A stretch of DNA of 64,000 nt from Murinocardiopsis flavida (GCF_003014485.1 NZ_PYGA01000001.1:496001-560000), one strand, 5' to 3'. Shown: positions 28,883-38,379, counted from the first letter of the stretch. Program-made: numbers and translations. The notes: generated from the sequence alone by a model not told the origin.

Positions 28883-30163
28883 ATGACCCAGTCCGCCACC
28901 CCGCTCCAGCAGCACGTCGGCGAGCACCCCGACGAGCCCAACATCGCCGACCCCGCACTGGCCGCCGACCCGTTCACCGGCTACGGGCGCATCCGCGAAC
29001 AGGGGCGCGCCGTCCGCGGCCGGTACCTCGACGGCAGCCCGCTGTGGATCGTCACCCGCTTCGACGACGTCCGCGCCGTGCTCGGCGACACCCGGTTCGT
29101 CAACCACGCCGCGTCTGTCCCCGGTATCGACACCGACAACTCCCGCGACAGGCTGTTCGAGATGCTGGGCGTCGCGCCCGAGCTCGCCGCGTACTTCGCG
29201 GGCACCATCCTCGACACCGACCCGCCCGACCACACCCGACTGCGCAAGCTCGTCTCGCGCACGTTCACCGTCCGCCGAATCGCCGAGCTGCGGCCGCGGG
29301 TCGAGCAGATCACCGCGGACCTCCTCGACGCGCTGCCCGACCACGCCGAGGACGGCGCGGTGGACCTCATCGAGCACTTCACCTACCCGCTGCCCATCGC
29401 CGTCATCTGCGAACTCGTCGGCATCCCCGAGGCCGACCGCCCGCAGTGGCGCGAATGGGGCCGGGAGCTGGTGGCGCTGCACCCCGGGCGGTTCGGCACG
29501 ACACTGCGGGACATGGTCGACCACATCCACGACCTCATCCGGCGCCGGCGCGCCGATCCCACCGACGACCTGCTGTCGGGGCTCATCCGCACCCATGACG
29601 ACGACGGCGACCGGCTCACCGACACCGAACTGGTGTCCATGATCCTCACCCTGGTCGTCGCCGGACACGAGACCACCGCGCACCTCATCGGCAACGGCAC
29701 CGAGGCACTGCTCACGCACCCCGACCAGCGCGCGCTGCTGCGCGGCGACCCCGGGCTGCTGCCCCAGGCGGTCCACGAGCTGATGCGCTGGTGCGGGCCG
29801 GTGCAGATCACCCGGGTGCGCTACGCGGCCGAGGACCTCGACCTCGACGGAATGCCCTTCGCCAAGGGCGACGCGGTGCAGACCGTGCTCGTCGCCGCCA
29901 ACCGCGACCCCCGGCAGTTCCCCGACCCCGACCGGCTCGACCTCACCCGCACCCCCGCCGGGCGCGGCGAACCCCACGTCGGGTTCAGCCACGGCGCCCA
30001 CTACTGCCTCGGCGCCGCGCTAGCGCGCCAGGAGGCCGAGGTGGCGTTCGGCGCGCTGCTGCGGCGCTTCCCCGACCTGCGCCTCGCGGTCGCGCCGGAG
30101 GAGCTGCGGCGCGCCGCGCTCCCGGGATCATGGCGGCTCGAAGCGCTGCCCGTGAGGCTCTGA
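28883..30163 (+). CDS. cytochrome P450
   Basis: A soluble bacterial P450 monooxygenase of 426 residues. The I-helix oxygen-binding motif is AGHETT (260-265), the ExxR motif is ELMR (299-302), and the heme-binding loop is GFSHGAHYCLG with C375 as the heme ligand. AAAGGAAGG lies seven bases upstream of the ATG. No ferredoxin or reductase gene is adjacent, so electrons must come from partners elsewhere. Its substrate cannot be predicted. It forms a two-gene unit with the preceding TetR gene, inserted between the LigB-like gene and miaB of the conserved core. Confidence 0.95.
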   Translation: MTQSATPLQQHVGEHPDEPNIADPALAADPFTGYGRIREQGRAVRGRYLDGSPLWIVTRFDDVRAVLGDTRFVNHAASVPGIDTDNSRDRLFEMLGVAPELAAYFAGTILDTDPPDHTRLRKLVSRTFTVRRIAELRPRVEQITADLLDALPDHAEDGAVDLIEHFTYPLPIAVICELVGIPEADRPQWREWGRELVALHPGRFGTTLRDMVDHIHDLIRRRRADPTDDLLSGLIRTHDDDGDRLTDTELVSMILTLVVAGHETTAHLIGNGTEALLTHPDQRALLRGDPGLLPQAVHELMRWCGPVQITRVRYAAEDLDLDGMPFAKGDAVQTVLVAANRDPRQFPDPDRLDLTRTPAGRGEPHVGFSHGAHYCLGAALARQEAEVAFGALLRRFPDLRLAVAPEELRRAALPGSWRLEALPVRL

Positions 30164-30196
30164 CAGCGGACGGCGGCGGGCCCGCGCACGTTCGGG

Positions 30197-31681
30197 TCAG
30201 GCGCCGCAGCCGCCGGCCGCGCCCGCGGGCTGCGGCGCGGGGGCGCCTACCGTGGGCATGCCCAGCAGTACGCCCGGCGGCTCGGGGGCGGCGCCGTTGC
30301 GGGCCGCCCACGCGTCGCCCGCGCGGGTGCGGCGGACACCGAGCACACCGGAGTCGGCGACCAGGTGGTGCGGTGCGGCGTAGGTGATCCCGACCCGGGC
30401 GAGGTCGCCCGGGCGCAGCCCTTCGGCGCCCTCGACGTCGAAGTGCACGAGCCGGTTGTCGGGTGCGCGGCCCGAGAGGCGGCGCCGCGCTTCGTCCTTG
30501 CGGCCCTCGCCCTCGGCGACCAGCACCTCGACCTCGGTGCCGACGAGCGCGGTGTTCTCGGCCCACGACACGGAGTCCTGTAGTTCCACGAGGCGCTCGT
30601 AGCGCTCCTGGACCACCTCCTTGGGAAGCTGGCCGTCCATGTCGGCGGCCGGTGTGCCGGGGCGCTTGGAGTACTGGAAGGTGAACGCCTGGGCGAACCG
30701 CGCCTCGCGCACCACCTTCAGGGTCTCCTCGAAGTCCGCCTCGGACTCGCCGGGGAAGCCGACGATGATGTCGGTCGTGATGGCGGCGTCGGGCATCGCC
30801 GCGCGCACCTTCTCGACGATGCCGAGGAACCGCTCCTGGCGGTAGGAGCGGCGCATGGCCTTGAGGACCCGGCTCGACCCCGATTGCAGCGGCATGTGCA
30901 GCTGCGGCATGACGTTGGGGGTCTCGGCCATGGCGGCGATGACGTCGTCGGTGAAGTCGCGCGGATGCGGCGACGTGAACCGCACCCGCTCCAGGCCCTC
31001 GACCTCGCCGCAGGCGCGCAGCAGCTTGGAGAACGCCCGGCGGTCGCCGAACTCGCTGCCGTAGGCGTTGACGTTCTGCCCGAGCAGGGTGACCTCGATG
31101 GCGCCCTCGGCGACCAGCGCGCGCACCTCGCCGAGGATGTCGCCCGGCCTGCGGTCCTTCTCCTTGCCGCGCAGCGCGGGGACGATGCAGAACGTGCAGG
31201 TGTTGTTGCAGCCGACCGAGATCGCGACCCACGCCGCGTAGGCGGACTCGCGCCGCGTGGGCAGGGTCGAGGGGAAGGTCGCCAGCGACTCCTCGATCTC
31301 GACCTGCGCCTCGTCGTGCACCCTGGCGCGCTCCAGCAGGGCGGGCAGCGTGTGGATGTTGTGGGTGCCGAACACGACGTCGACCCACGGTGCGCGGCGC
31401 ACGATCTCGCCGCGGTCCTTCTGCGCCAGGCAGCCGCCCACGGCGATCCGCATGCCGGGGTTGGCGTCCTTCACCGGGCGCAGGCGGCCGAGGTTGCCGT
31501 AGAGGCGGTTGTCGGCGTTCTCGCGCACGGCGCAGGTGTTGAAGACGACGACGTCGGGCGTTGCGTCCTCGGCTGCCCGGTGGTACCCCGCGTCCTCCAG
31601 CAGGCCCGACAGGCGCTCGGAGTCGTGGACGTTCATCTGGCAGCCGTAGGTCCGCACTTCGTAGCTGGGACTGTGGCTCAC
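30197..31681 (-). CDS. miaB: tRNA-2-methylthio-N6-dimethylallyladenosine synthase
   Basis: MiaB is a radical-SAM methylthiotransferase that completes the ms2i6A37 modification begun by MiaA. The 494-residue protein has the N-terminal MTTase domain ([31 protein letters not shown]), the radical-SAM motif CNNTCTFC, and a C-terminal TRAM-like domain. The start is the GTG at 31681; TAGCAT lies six bases upstream, suggesting a leaderless mRNA. The C-terminal 60 residues are proline- and alanine-rich and vary between species. Confidence 0.96.
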   Translation of the reverse strand: MSHSPSYEVRTYGCQMNVHDSERLSGLLEDAGYHRAAEDATPDVVVFNTCAVRENADNRLYGNLGRLRPVKDANPGMRIAVGGCLAQKDRGEIVRRAPWVDVVFGTHNIHTLPALLERARVHDEAQVEIEESLATFPSTLPTRRESAYAAWVAISVGCNNTCTFCIVPALRGKEKDRRPGDILGEVRALVAEGAIEVTLLGQNVNAYGSEFGDRRAFSKLLRACGEVEGLERVRFTSPHPRDFTDDVIAAMAETPNVMPQLHMPLQSGSSRVLKAMRRSYRQERFLGIVEKVRAAMPDAAITTDIIVGFPGESEADFEETLKVVREARFAQAFTFQYSKRPGTPAADMDGQLPKEVVQERYERLVELQDSVSWAENTALVGTEVEVLVAEGEGRKDEARRRLSGRAPDNRLVHFDVEGAEGLRPGDLARVGITYAAPHHLVADSGVLGVRRTRAGDAWAARNGAAPEPPGVLLGMPTVGAPAPQPAGAAGGCGA

Positions 31682-31687
31682 CGCTCC

Positions 31688-31693
31688 ATGCTA
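31688..31693 (-). promoter_or_regulatory. -10 element for leaderless miaB
   Basis: TAGCAT on the minus strand lies six bases before the miaB GTG, the same arrangement as at the LigB-like gene. Confidence 0.4.
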
Positions 31694-31877
31694 GGGGCTG
31701 GCCGCGCCCCACCCGAACGGGAGCCGCGCCGACCGCCCGGAGCTGGCAAAAGGTCCCACATTAGGGCCTGCGCACATCACTGCGCAAAACAGCGCCCTAA
31801 TCTTCGCATTCCATAACGTTTGTACCGATTCAGCCGTAACAAGTCAGCCACTCCCTGGCCGGACACCGCCAACTGTG

Positions 31878-31907
31878 GTGACAAGCACGCACCGTTAAGG
31901 CTAGTTT
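31878..31907 (+). promoter_or_regulatory. gluABCD promoter (leaderless gluA)
   Basis: GTGACA (31878-31883) and TAGTTT (31902-31907) are spaced by 18 bp. The ATG of gluA begins seven bases after the -10, so the mRNA probably starts at the start codon. No ribosome binding site precedes gluA. Confidence 0.65.
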
Positions 31908-31914
31908 CCGGCAC

Positions 31915-32658
31915 ATGACCGCAACTCCTCTTGTCGTACTTGAGGACGTGAACAAGCACTTTGGCCAGCTTCACGTGCTCAAGGACATCCAACTCTCCGT
32001 GCAGAGCGGCGAGGTCGTCGTCGTGATCGGCCCGTCGGGGTCCGGCAAGTCGACGCTGTGCCGCACGATCAACCGGCTGGAGACCATCGACAACGGCCGC
32101 ATCATGCTGGACGGCAAGGAGCTGCCCGCCGAGGGGCGCGGTCTCGCCAAGCTGCGCAGCGACGTCGGCATGGTGTTCCAGTCCTTCAACCTCTTCTCGC
32201 ACAAGACCGTGCTCCAGAACGTCACCCTCGGCCCCATCAAGGTCCTCAAGAAGGGCAGGGCCGAGGCCGAGAAGCGCGGCATGGAACTGCTCGACCGCGT
32301 TCAAATCGCCGACCAGGCGAACAAGTACCCCGCCCAACTGTCCGGCGGGCAGCAGCAGCGGGTCGCCATCGCCCGCGCACTGGCGATGAACCCCAAAGTG
32401 CTCATGTTCGACGAGCCCACCTCCGCCCTCGACCCCGAGATGGTGCAAGAGGTCCTCGACGTCATGATCGACCTCGCCACCGAGGGCATGACCATGGTCG
32501 TGGTCACCCACGAAATGGGGTTCGCGCGGCGCGCGGCGCACCGCGTCGTGTTCATGGCCGACGGCGAGATCGTCGAGGAGGCCACCCCCGACGAGTTCTT
32601 CACCAACCCGCAGAAGCAGCGCGCAAAGGACTTCCTCTCGAAGATCCTGAGCCACTGA
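31915..32658 (+). CDS. gluA: glutamate-type ABC importer ATP-binding protein
   Basis: This is the ATPase of a polar amino acid importer, 247 residues. Walker A is GPSGSGKST (39-47), the signature is LSGGQQQR, and Walker B is VLMFDEPTS, followed by the switch histidine in VVTHEMGF. The order ATPase, binding protein, two permeases matches the gluABCD glutamate uptake operon of Corynebacterium and Streptomyces, which also lies near recA and miaB in streptomycetes. Specificity for glutamate is inferred from that similarity. Confidence 0.93.
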   Translation: MTATPLVVLEDVNKHFGQLHVLKDIQLSVQSGEVVVVIGPSGSGKSTLCRTINRLETIDNGRIMLDGKELPAEGRGLAKLRSDVGMVFQSFNLFSHKTVLQNVTLGPIKVLKKGRAEAEKRGMELLDRVQIADQANKYPAQLSGGQQQRVAIARALAMNPKVLMFDEPTSALDPEMVQEVLDVMIDLATEGMTMVVVTHEMGFARRAAHRVVFMADGEIVEEATPDEFFTNPQKQRAKDFLSKILSH

Positions 32659-32721
32659 CCCACCCCGCAGCACTCTCTTGACCCCCGGCACCCGACGCAA
32701 CAAGAAGAAGAGGTAACCGAC

Positions 32722-33561
32722 ATGCGAGCTCATCGCATTGGATCCGCCCTCGCCGGAGCAGCCGCGTTGGCGCTTGCGGTGACCGCCTGCGGCGCACCCG
32801 CCGGGAGCGGAGGCGACTCAGGCGGCGGTGGCGGCGACGGAGACAAGCTCGTCATCGGCACCAAGTACGACCAGCCCGGCCTCGGCCTCGAAAAAGAGGG
32901 CAAGCCCGAGGGCTTCGACGTCGACGTCGCCAAATACGTCGCCAAGGAGCTCGGCTACGAGGAGAACCAGATCGAGTGGAAGGAGACCATCTCGGACAAC
33001 CGCGAGGGCTTCCTCCAGCAGAAGACCGTCGACATGGTCCTCGCCACCTACTCGATCACCGACGAGCGCAAGCAGGTCGTCTCCTTCGCCGGGCCCTACT
33101 ACGTCGCCCAGCAGGACATCCTCGTCCCCGCCGAGGACAAGGACAGCAAGAAGCCCGAGGACATGAAGGGCAAGACCCTCTGCGCCGCGGCCGGGTCCCG
33201 CTCCGCCGACACCATCACCGAGACCCTCAAGATCGACGCGCAGACCCGCAAGGCCGGCAACTACTCCGAGTGCATGCAGCTCCTCGACGACGGCACCATC
33301 GACGCCGTCACCACCGACAACACCATCCTCGCCGGGTTCTCCGCCCAGCAGGAGGGCAAGTTCCGGCTGCTGAACAACCCGTTCCAGGAGGAGCGCTACG
33401 GCGTCGGCCTGCCGAAGAACAGCGACAAGTGCGAGAAGATCGACGAGGCCATCACCAAGATGTGGGAGAGCGGCGAAGCCGAGAAGATGCTGGAGAAGCA
33501 CTTCGGCCCGGCCGGTCTGGAGTACGACAAGAAGCAGCCCGAACTCGACGGCTGCGAGTAA
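32722..33561 (+). CDS. gluB: glutamate-type ABC importer substrate-binding lipoprotein
   Basis: The 279-residue family 3 solute-binding protein has a signal peptide with the lipobox VTAC, so C23 is probably lipidated. A Gly/Ser linker follows. The core shows LVIGTKYDQPGLGLE, GFDVDVAKYVAKELGY and DMVLATYSITDERKQVVSFA, typical of glutamate/aspartate-binding proteins. AGAGG lies upstream of the ATG. A very stable hairpin follows the gene, which may let the binding protein be made in excess over the permeases. Confidence 0.93.
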   Translation: MRAHRIGSALAGAAALALAVTACGAPAGSGGDSGGGGGDGDKLVIGTKYDQPGLGLEKEGKPEGFDVDVAKYVAKELGYEENQIEWKETISDNREGFLQQKTVDMVLATYSITDERKQVVSFAGPYYVAQQDILVPAEDKDSKKPEDMKGKTLCAAAGSRSADTITETLKIDAQTRKAGNYSECMQLLDDGTIDAVTTDNTILAGFSAQQEGKFRLLNNPFQEERYGVGLPKNSDKCEKIDEAITKMWESGEAEKMLEKHFGPAGLEYDKKQPELDGCE

Positions 33562-33574
33562 GCGGTAGTCGCGT

Positions 33575-33607
33575 CGCCGGCGGCGGGCCGCCCGCCCGCC
33601 GCCGGCG
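33575..33607 (+). terminator. intercistronic hairpin between gluB and gluC
   Basis: A perfect 14-bp GC stem (33575-33588 with 33594-33607) with a five-base loop lies 14 bp after the gluB stop. Hairpins here often protect or partly terminate the binding-protein mRNA and lower permease expression. Confidence 0.6.
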
Positions 33608-33734
33608 GGCTCGGCCGCGCCGCCAGGACCCCGACGGCCCGGCGTCCCCGCCGCGCGCCCCGCGGCGCAGGCACCCCGACGCCGCCCGCTGACCCCGACG
33701 CAGCCGAGAAACACTCCCCGACCGGCTAGGTGCC

Positions 33735-34409
33735 ATGGAAGCCTTCTTCGCCAACTTCGATCTCGTCATCAACGGTTTCTCCTGGACCGTGCGCCTCACC
33801 CTGCTCAGCGCCCTGGGCTCGTTCCTGCTCGGCCTGGTCCTCACCGCGATGCGGGTCTCCCCCGTACCGCTGATGCGGGGGATCGCGACCACCTACGTCG
33901 AGACCGTCCGCAACACTCCCCTCACCCTCGTCCTGCTGTTCTGCGGCCTCGGCCTCAGCAGCGCGCTGGGCTTCACGTTCACCGAGAACGTCGAGTGGGA
34001 CGTCTTCTGGTTCGCGGTCATCGGACTGTCGGCCTACACCGCGTGCTTCGTGTCCGAGTCGCTGCGCTCCGGCATCAACACCATCCCGCTCGGCCAGATC
34101 GAGGCGGCACGCTCCATCGGCCTGACGTTCGGCCAGAACCTCCAGCTCATCCTGCTGCCGCAGGCGCTGCGCGCCGTCATCGGCCCGCTCGGCAGCGTCC
34201 TCATCGCCCTCACCAAGAACACGACCATCGCATCCGCGGCCGGTCTCGGCGTCATCGAGGCGTCCGCCCAGATGAAGCAGATGTTCGACAAGGGCATCGC
34301 ACCGGTCATCCCGACGTTCATCGGATTCGCCATCGGATTCCTCGTCCTCACCCTGCCCATGGGCTTCTTCTTCAGTTGGCTGGCCCGGCGAATGGCGGTG
34401 GCACGATGA
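33735..34409 (+). CDS. gluC: glutamate-type ABC importer permease GluC
   Basis: The 224-residue inner-membrane permease is of the HisM/GluC type with about five hydrophobic segments. It carries the ATPase-contact EAA loop (IEAARSIGLTFGQNLQLILLP). Its TGA overlaps the ATG of gluD by four bases (ATGA), so the two permeases are translationally coupled. It probably forms a heterodimer with GluD. Confidence 0.92.
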   Translation: MEAFFANFDLVINGFSWTVRLTLLSALGSFLLGLVLTAMRVSPVPLMRGIATTYVETVRNTPLTLVLLFCGLGLSSALGFTFTENVEWDVFWFAVIGLSAYTACFVSESLRSGINTIPLGQIEAARSIGLTFGQNLQLILLPQALRAVIGPLGSVLIALTKNTTIASAAGLGVIEASAQMKQMFDKGIAPVIPTFIGFAIGFLVLTLPMGFFFSWLARRMAVAR

Positions 34410-35521
34410 GCGCAGGTCAGGCGCAGATGCTCCTGTTCGACGTGCCCGGGCCCCGCGCCCGCGCGCGGCACCGCGTCTACACCGTGGTGACCCTGCTGGT
34501 CCTGGTGGCGCTACTCGGCTACGTCGGCTACGTCCTCAACGGCTCCACCATGCGGCCGTTCAACCCCGAGGGCGAGTGGACCGCGCAGAAGTGGACCCCG
34601 CTGTTCACCGCCGCCTCATGGCAGCACTACATCATCCCCGGCCTGATCAACACCCTCATGGCCGCCGGGCAGGCCGCGGTCGCCGCCGTCGTGTTCGGCA
34701 TGCTGTTCGGTGTCGGCCGGATGTCGGACCACAAGTGGATCAGCTGGCCGTGCGCCGTCGTGGTGGAGTTCTTCCGCGGCATCCCGCTCCTCATGCTGAT
34801 CTTCTTCACCGTGGCGTTCCCCCTGGTCCTCGCCCAGCTCGCCGAGGCGGTCCCCGCCCTGGCGGCCATCGGCCTCGCCGACGTCGACATCACCGTCGAC
34901 ACGCTGACCGCCGTCGTGGTCGGACTCACCCTCTACAACGGCTCCGTACTCGCCGAGGTGTTCCGCGCCGGGATCCAGGCCGTACCGAAGGGGCAGTCGG
35001 AGGCCGCCTACTCCCTGGGCATGGGAAAAACGCAGGTCATGACGTTGATCCTGCTCCCGCAGGCGGTCGCCAGCATGATGCCGGCCATCGTCGCCCAGCT
35101 CGTGGTGCTGCTGAAGGACACCGCGCTCGGCTACATCGTGGCCTACCCGGAGCTGCTGCGGAACTTCCGGTTCATCAGCACCGAACACAACAACATCATC
35201 CCGGCGGCGATCGTCTGCGCCGCCATCTACATCGCCATCAACATGGCGCTGAGCCGGTTCGCCATCTGGCTCGAACGCCGCAACGCGCGGCGCGGCAAGG
35301 CGTCGGCCACGGTCGTCGGCGCCCCCGGGATGGACCCCGCCTCCGTCGGCGCCCTGGGCGCCGCCGGCGAGCCCGGCGCGGCCCCCGCCGCGACCGCTGC
35401 TCCGGCAGGGACCACACCGGAACCCACGCTGCGCGGCGAACCGGACGACGGACCCGGCGAACCCGGCGACGGAGCCGAGGGCCCGGACGAGCCGGGCACC
35501 GGCCCCGCCGACCGCGGCTGA
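34406..35521 (+). CDS. gluD: glutamate-type ABC importer permease GluD
   Basis: The 371-residue second permease has an N-terminal cytoplasmic stretch, about five membrane segments and the EAA loop (QSEAAYSLGMGKTQVMTLIL). After the membrane domain the protein carries a C-terminal tail of about 75 residues rich in Ala, Gly, Pro and acidic residues. This is longer than in E. coli relatives but common in actinobacterial GluD. The start overlaps the gluC stop. A strong hairpin ends the operon. Confidence 0.92.
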   Translation: MSAGQAQMLLFDVPGPRARARHRVYTVVTLLVLVALLGYVGYVLNGSTMRPFNPEGEWTAQKWTPLFTAASWQHYIIPGLINTLMAAGQAAVAAVVFGMLFGVGRMSDHKWISWPCAVVVEFFRGIPLLMLIFFTVAFPLVLAQLAEAVPALAAIGLADVDITVDTLTAVVVGLTLYNGSVLAEVFRAGIQAVPKGQSEAAYSLGMGKTQVMTLILLPQAVASMMPAIVAQLVVLLKDTALGYIVAYPELLRNFRFISTEHNNIIPAAIVCAAIYIAINMALSRFAIWLERRNARRGKASATVVGAPGMDPASVGALGAAGEPGAAPAATAAPAGTTPEPTLRGEPDDGPGEPGDGAEGPDEPGTGPADRG

Positions 35522-35531
35522 GGCCCGCGCA

Positions 35532-35571
35532 CCGGGCCGGTCTCGCGCACGTACGCGCGAGACCGGCCCGG
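35532..35571 (+). terminator. terminator of gluABCD
   Basis: A perfect 17-bp stem (35532-35548 with 35555-35571) encloses an ACGTAC loop, starts 10 bp after the gluD stop, and is followed by CGTGTTGTC. This is a strong intrinsic terminator candidate. Confidence 0.8.
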
Positions 35572-35643
35572 CGTGTTGTCACAACATCGCCACGGCCGCC
35601 TCCCACCCTCGTAACAAGGGCGCGAATCCTACTAAGGTCGACC

Positions 35644-35685
35644 GTGCCCCCTCGACGCCCACACCCGCCAAGGCTCCCCTCATGA
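35644..35685 (+). CDS. possible 13-codon upstream ORF coupled to the S9 peptidase
   Basis: A GTG at 35644 opens a 13-codon frame that is proline- and arginine-rich and ends with a TGA overlapping the ATG of the next gene (ATGA). TAAGGT at 35633-35638 is a possible -10 five bases upstream. If transcription starts there, this small frame would be translated first and hand over to the peptidase start. It could equally be chance. Confidence 0.3.
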   Translation: MPPRRPHPPRLPS

Positions 35686-37655
35686 CCGATTCCCGCACCG
35701 CACCCCACGGCGCCTGGCCGTCGCCGATCCGGGCGGCCGAGGTCGCAGGCGGCGAACGCCGGCTCGGCTTCCCCGCCGCCATCGGGGGCGAGGTGTGGTG
35801 GCAGGAGGCCCGCCCCGGTGAGGACGGCCGCACCACGGTCATGCGCCGCGACCCCGACGGCACCACCGCCGAACTCCTCCCCGCCCCGTGGGACGCCCGC
35901 ACCCGCGTCCACGAATACGGCGGGCGCTCCTACCTGCCCGTCCCCCGGCGCGACGACAAGGCCATCGCCCGCAACGGCATCGTCTTCACCGACTTCGCCG
36001 ATCAACGGCTCTACCTGCTCGAACGCTCATCCGCGGAGCCGCGGCCCCTCACACCGGAACCCGCGGCCCCCGGCGCGCTTCGCTACGCCGACCCCGTGCT
36101 CTCCCCCGACACCAAGCACGTCATCTGCGTCCGCGAAAGCCACGACGGCGACGGCGGCGTCGGCCGCGCCATCGTCTCCGTCCCCCTCTCGGGGCGCGCC
36201 GCCGAGAACCCCGAGGCGGTACGCGAACTCGTCACCGGCGCCGACTTCTACGCGTCCCCCGCCCCCTCGCCCGACGGCGGCCGCCTCGCCTGGGTCTCCT
36301 GGAACCACCCGCGCATGCCCTGGGACGGCACCGAACTCCGCGTCGGCACCCTTACCGACGCCGGGCCCGTCGAGTCGGCCTACACCCTCAAGGGCGGCGC
36401 CACCGAGTCCGTCCTCACCCCCGCCTGGCGCGACACCGACGCCCTCTACTTCGTCTCCGACTGGCCCGGCTGGTGGAACCTGTACGAGATCGGGCTCACC
36501 GGCCCCGCCATGGCGCTCTACCCCGCCGAAGAGGAGTTCAGCGACGGCGGCGGCACCCTCGGCAGCCGCTCCTACTGCGTCCTCGCCGACGGCGCCGTCG
36601 CCGCGCTGCACGGCCACGCCGACCGCGCGCTGTCCCGCTACGACCCGCGCACCGCGGAACTCACCCCCCTCGGCCCCGCCGCCGCCACCTGGGAGACCAT
36701 CACCACCGACGGCGAGCACGTCATCGGCGTCGCCGCCGCGGCCGACACCCCGCAGCGCCTGCTCCGCGTCCACCCCGGCACCGGCCGCACCGAGATCCTC
36801 CGCGAGGCGGCCGACACCCCGCCGCCGCCCGGCTACCTGCCCGAACCGCGTACCGTCACACTGCCCGGGCGGTTCGGCGGCACCGTCCCCGCGATCGTCC
36901 ACCCGCCGACCCACCCCGACGCCGACCCCGGCGGCCCGGCGCCCTACGTGGTGTGGGTCCACGGCGGCCCCGTCAGCCGCGCGACGACAGCGCTGCACCT
37001 CGAACGCGCCTACTTCACCAGCCGCGGAATCGGCGTCCTCGACGTCAACTACGGCGGGTCCACCGGCTACGGGCGCTCCCACCGCGAACGCCTCCACCGG
37101 CAGTGGGGCGTCATCGACGTCGAGGACGTCACGGCCGCCGCCCGCGCCCTCATCGACGACGGCACCGCCGACCCCCGCCGCATCGCCGTCCGCGGCGGCA
37201 GCGCCGGCGGCCTGACCACCCTCCTCGCCCTCACCGGCGACACCTTCGCCTGCGGCGTGTCCCTGTGCGGGGTCACCGACCTGCTCGCGCTCGCCGAGGC
37301 CAGCCACGACTACGAGTCGCACGTCCTCGACACGCTCATCGGCACCCTGCCGGGGTACCGCGCCGCCTACCGCGAACGCTCCCCCGTCGTGCGCGCCGCC
37401 GACATCACGGCCCCCGTCCTGGTGCTCCAGGGCGCCGACGACCCCGTCGTCCCCCCGAGCCAGGCCACCGCCCTGGTCGACGAACTCAAACAGCGCGGCA
37501 CCCCGCACGCCTACATCGAGTTCCCCGGCGAAGGCCACGGCCTCCGCTCGGCCGAGGCCCGCCGCCGCGCCCTCGAAGCCGAACTCGCGTTCTACGCCGA
37601 GACCTTCGGCTTCACCCCCGCCGACGACCTCGGCGAGACCGTCACGCTCCGATGA
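35682..37655 (+). CDS. prolyl oligopeptidase family (S9) serine peptidase
   Basis: The 657-residue protein has a beta-propeller N-terminal half (repeated blades such as YADPVLSPDTKHVICV and SPAPSPDGGRLAWVSW) and a C-terminal alpha/beta-hydrolase domain. The catalytic triad can be placed: S507 in RGGSAGG, D587 in GADDPVVPP and H619 in GEGHG. No signal peptide is seen, so it is probably cytoplasmic and cleaves short peptides; acylaminoacyl-peptidase-like activity is possible. A weak AAGG lies eight bases upstream of the ATG. The 3' end overlaps the convergent PIN gene by 14 bp. Confidence 0.92.
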   Translation: MTDSRTAPHGAWPSPIRAAEVAGGERRLGFPAAIGGEVWWQEARPGEDGRTTVMRRDPDGTTAELLPAPWDARTRVHEYGGRSYLPVPRRDDKAIARNGIVFTDFADQRLYLLERSSAEPRPLTPEPAAPGALRYADPVLSPDTKHVICVRESHDGDGGVGRAIVSVPLSGRAAENPEAVRELVTGADFYASPAPSPDGGRLAWVSWNHPRMPWDGTELRVGTLTDAGPVESAYTLKGGATESVLTPAWRDTDALYFVSDWPGWWNLYEIGLTGPAMALYPAEEEFSDGGGTLGSRSYCVLADGAVAALHGHADRALSRYDPRTAELTPLGPAAATWETITTDGEHVIGVAAAADTPQRLLRVHPGTGRTEILREAADTPPPPGYLPEPRTVTLPGRFGGTVPAIVHPPTHPDADPGGPAPYVVWVHGGPVSRATTALHLERAYFTSRGIGVLDVNYGGSTGYGRSHRERLHRQWGVIDVEDVTAAARALIDDGTADPRRIAVRGGSAGGLTTLLALTGDTFACGVSLCGVTDLLALAEASHDYESHVLDTLIGTLPGYRAAYRERSPVVRAADITAPVLVLQGADDPVVPPSQATALVDELKQRGTPHAYIEFPGEGHGLRSAEARRRALEAELAFYAETFGFTPADDLGETVTLR

Positions 37656-38073
37656 GCCCCTTAACCCCGGCGTCATCAGGGAACACGTGGGCGACATCGG
37701 TGCAGGTGGAGAACGCCCGGTCAGCGGAGACCAGTGCCGCTGCGCCGTTCGAGCGCGCGGCAGCGGCGAGCACCGAGTCGAACGAGCCCAAGCGTTCATG
37801 CCCGGCGAAAACACTCAGCCCGGCGCGGAGCACACCCTCCTCCACCATGAGGAGCGGTGAGAGCATGTCGAGATAGTTGGCGGCATGTACCGCAGCATCT
37901 GCGCGAGATCGGCGCTTCGACCGGATGTGCGCGAACTCCTGGATGACCTCGACCGTCGTGGTCGCTTCGATGCGGTCGTTCATGACGGCTTCGATCAGTC
38001 GGCGGCACGGCGAGCGCAGAGGATGCTCGGTCCCTACAGCGAAGACGAGCACGGTGGTGTCGAGGACGATCAC
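37642..38073 (-). CDS. PIN-domain ribonuclease toxin (VapC-like)
   Basis: The 143-residue protein is a PIN domain with the four expected acidic positions: D5 (VLDTT), E42/E46 (TVEVIQEF), D99 (SFDSVLAA) and D118 (SADRAF). VapC toxins of this type cleave specific RNAs and stop growth when released from VapB. It overlaps the upstream antitoxin gene by four bases (ATGA), the classical VapBC arrangement. Its 3' end overlaps the S9 peptidase gene by 14 bp. Target RNA is unknown. Confidence 0.88.
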   Translation of the reverse strand: MIVLDTTVLVFAVGTEHPLRSPCRRLIEAVMNDRIEATTTVEVIQEFAHIRSKRRSRADAAVHAANYLDMLSPLLMVEEGVLRAGLSVFAGHERLGSFDSVLAAAARSNGAAALVSADRAFSTCTDVAHVFPDDAGVKGLIGA

Positions 38074-38315
38074 GCCCAGCGCCCCCTCGACCGGTCCAAC
38101 TCTTCGAGCAGCTCATCGACGCTACCTACCGGCATCGGCTCAGCCGCGAGAATGGCCTCGGCCGCTGCCCTCCGCCGGGACGCCGAGGCGGGCAGACCGC
38201 GGTCGATCGCCTCGCGAACAATGTCGTCAACGGTGACGTGACGCTCGTTCGCGAGAGTGACCACACGCTCGTAGCGCTCAGCTCCGAGCACATCCTCAAG
38301 ATGGTCTTGTTGCAT
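38070..38315 (-). CDS. VapB-like antitoxin
   Basis: The 81-residue partner of the PIN toxin has an N-terminal ribbon-helix-helix-like segment (YERVVTLANERHVTVDDIVR, then EAIDRGL) and an acidic C-terminal tail (SVDELLEELDRSRG) that would fold over the toxin. It would bind DNA and repress its own operon. The ATG follows a TAGCGT element by six bases, consistent with a leaderless message. Confidence 0.8.
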   Translation of the reverse strand: MQQDHLEDVLGAERYERVVTLANERHVTVDDIVREAIDRGLPASASRRRAAAEAILAAEPMPVGSVDELLEELDRSRGRWA

Positions 38316-38321
38316 GGAAAC

Positions 38322-38327
38322 ACGCTA
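38322..38327 (-). promoter_or_regulatory. -10 element for the vapBC-like pair
   Basis: TAGCGT on the minus strand lies six bases before the antitoxin ATG. No separate ribosome binding site is visible. Confidence 0.4.
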
Positions 38328-38379
38328 GCGCGGCGTCACCGTCGTCGCCGTGAAAAACCGGAAGAATCAGCAGGGTCCC

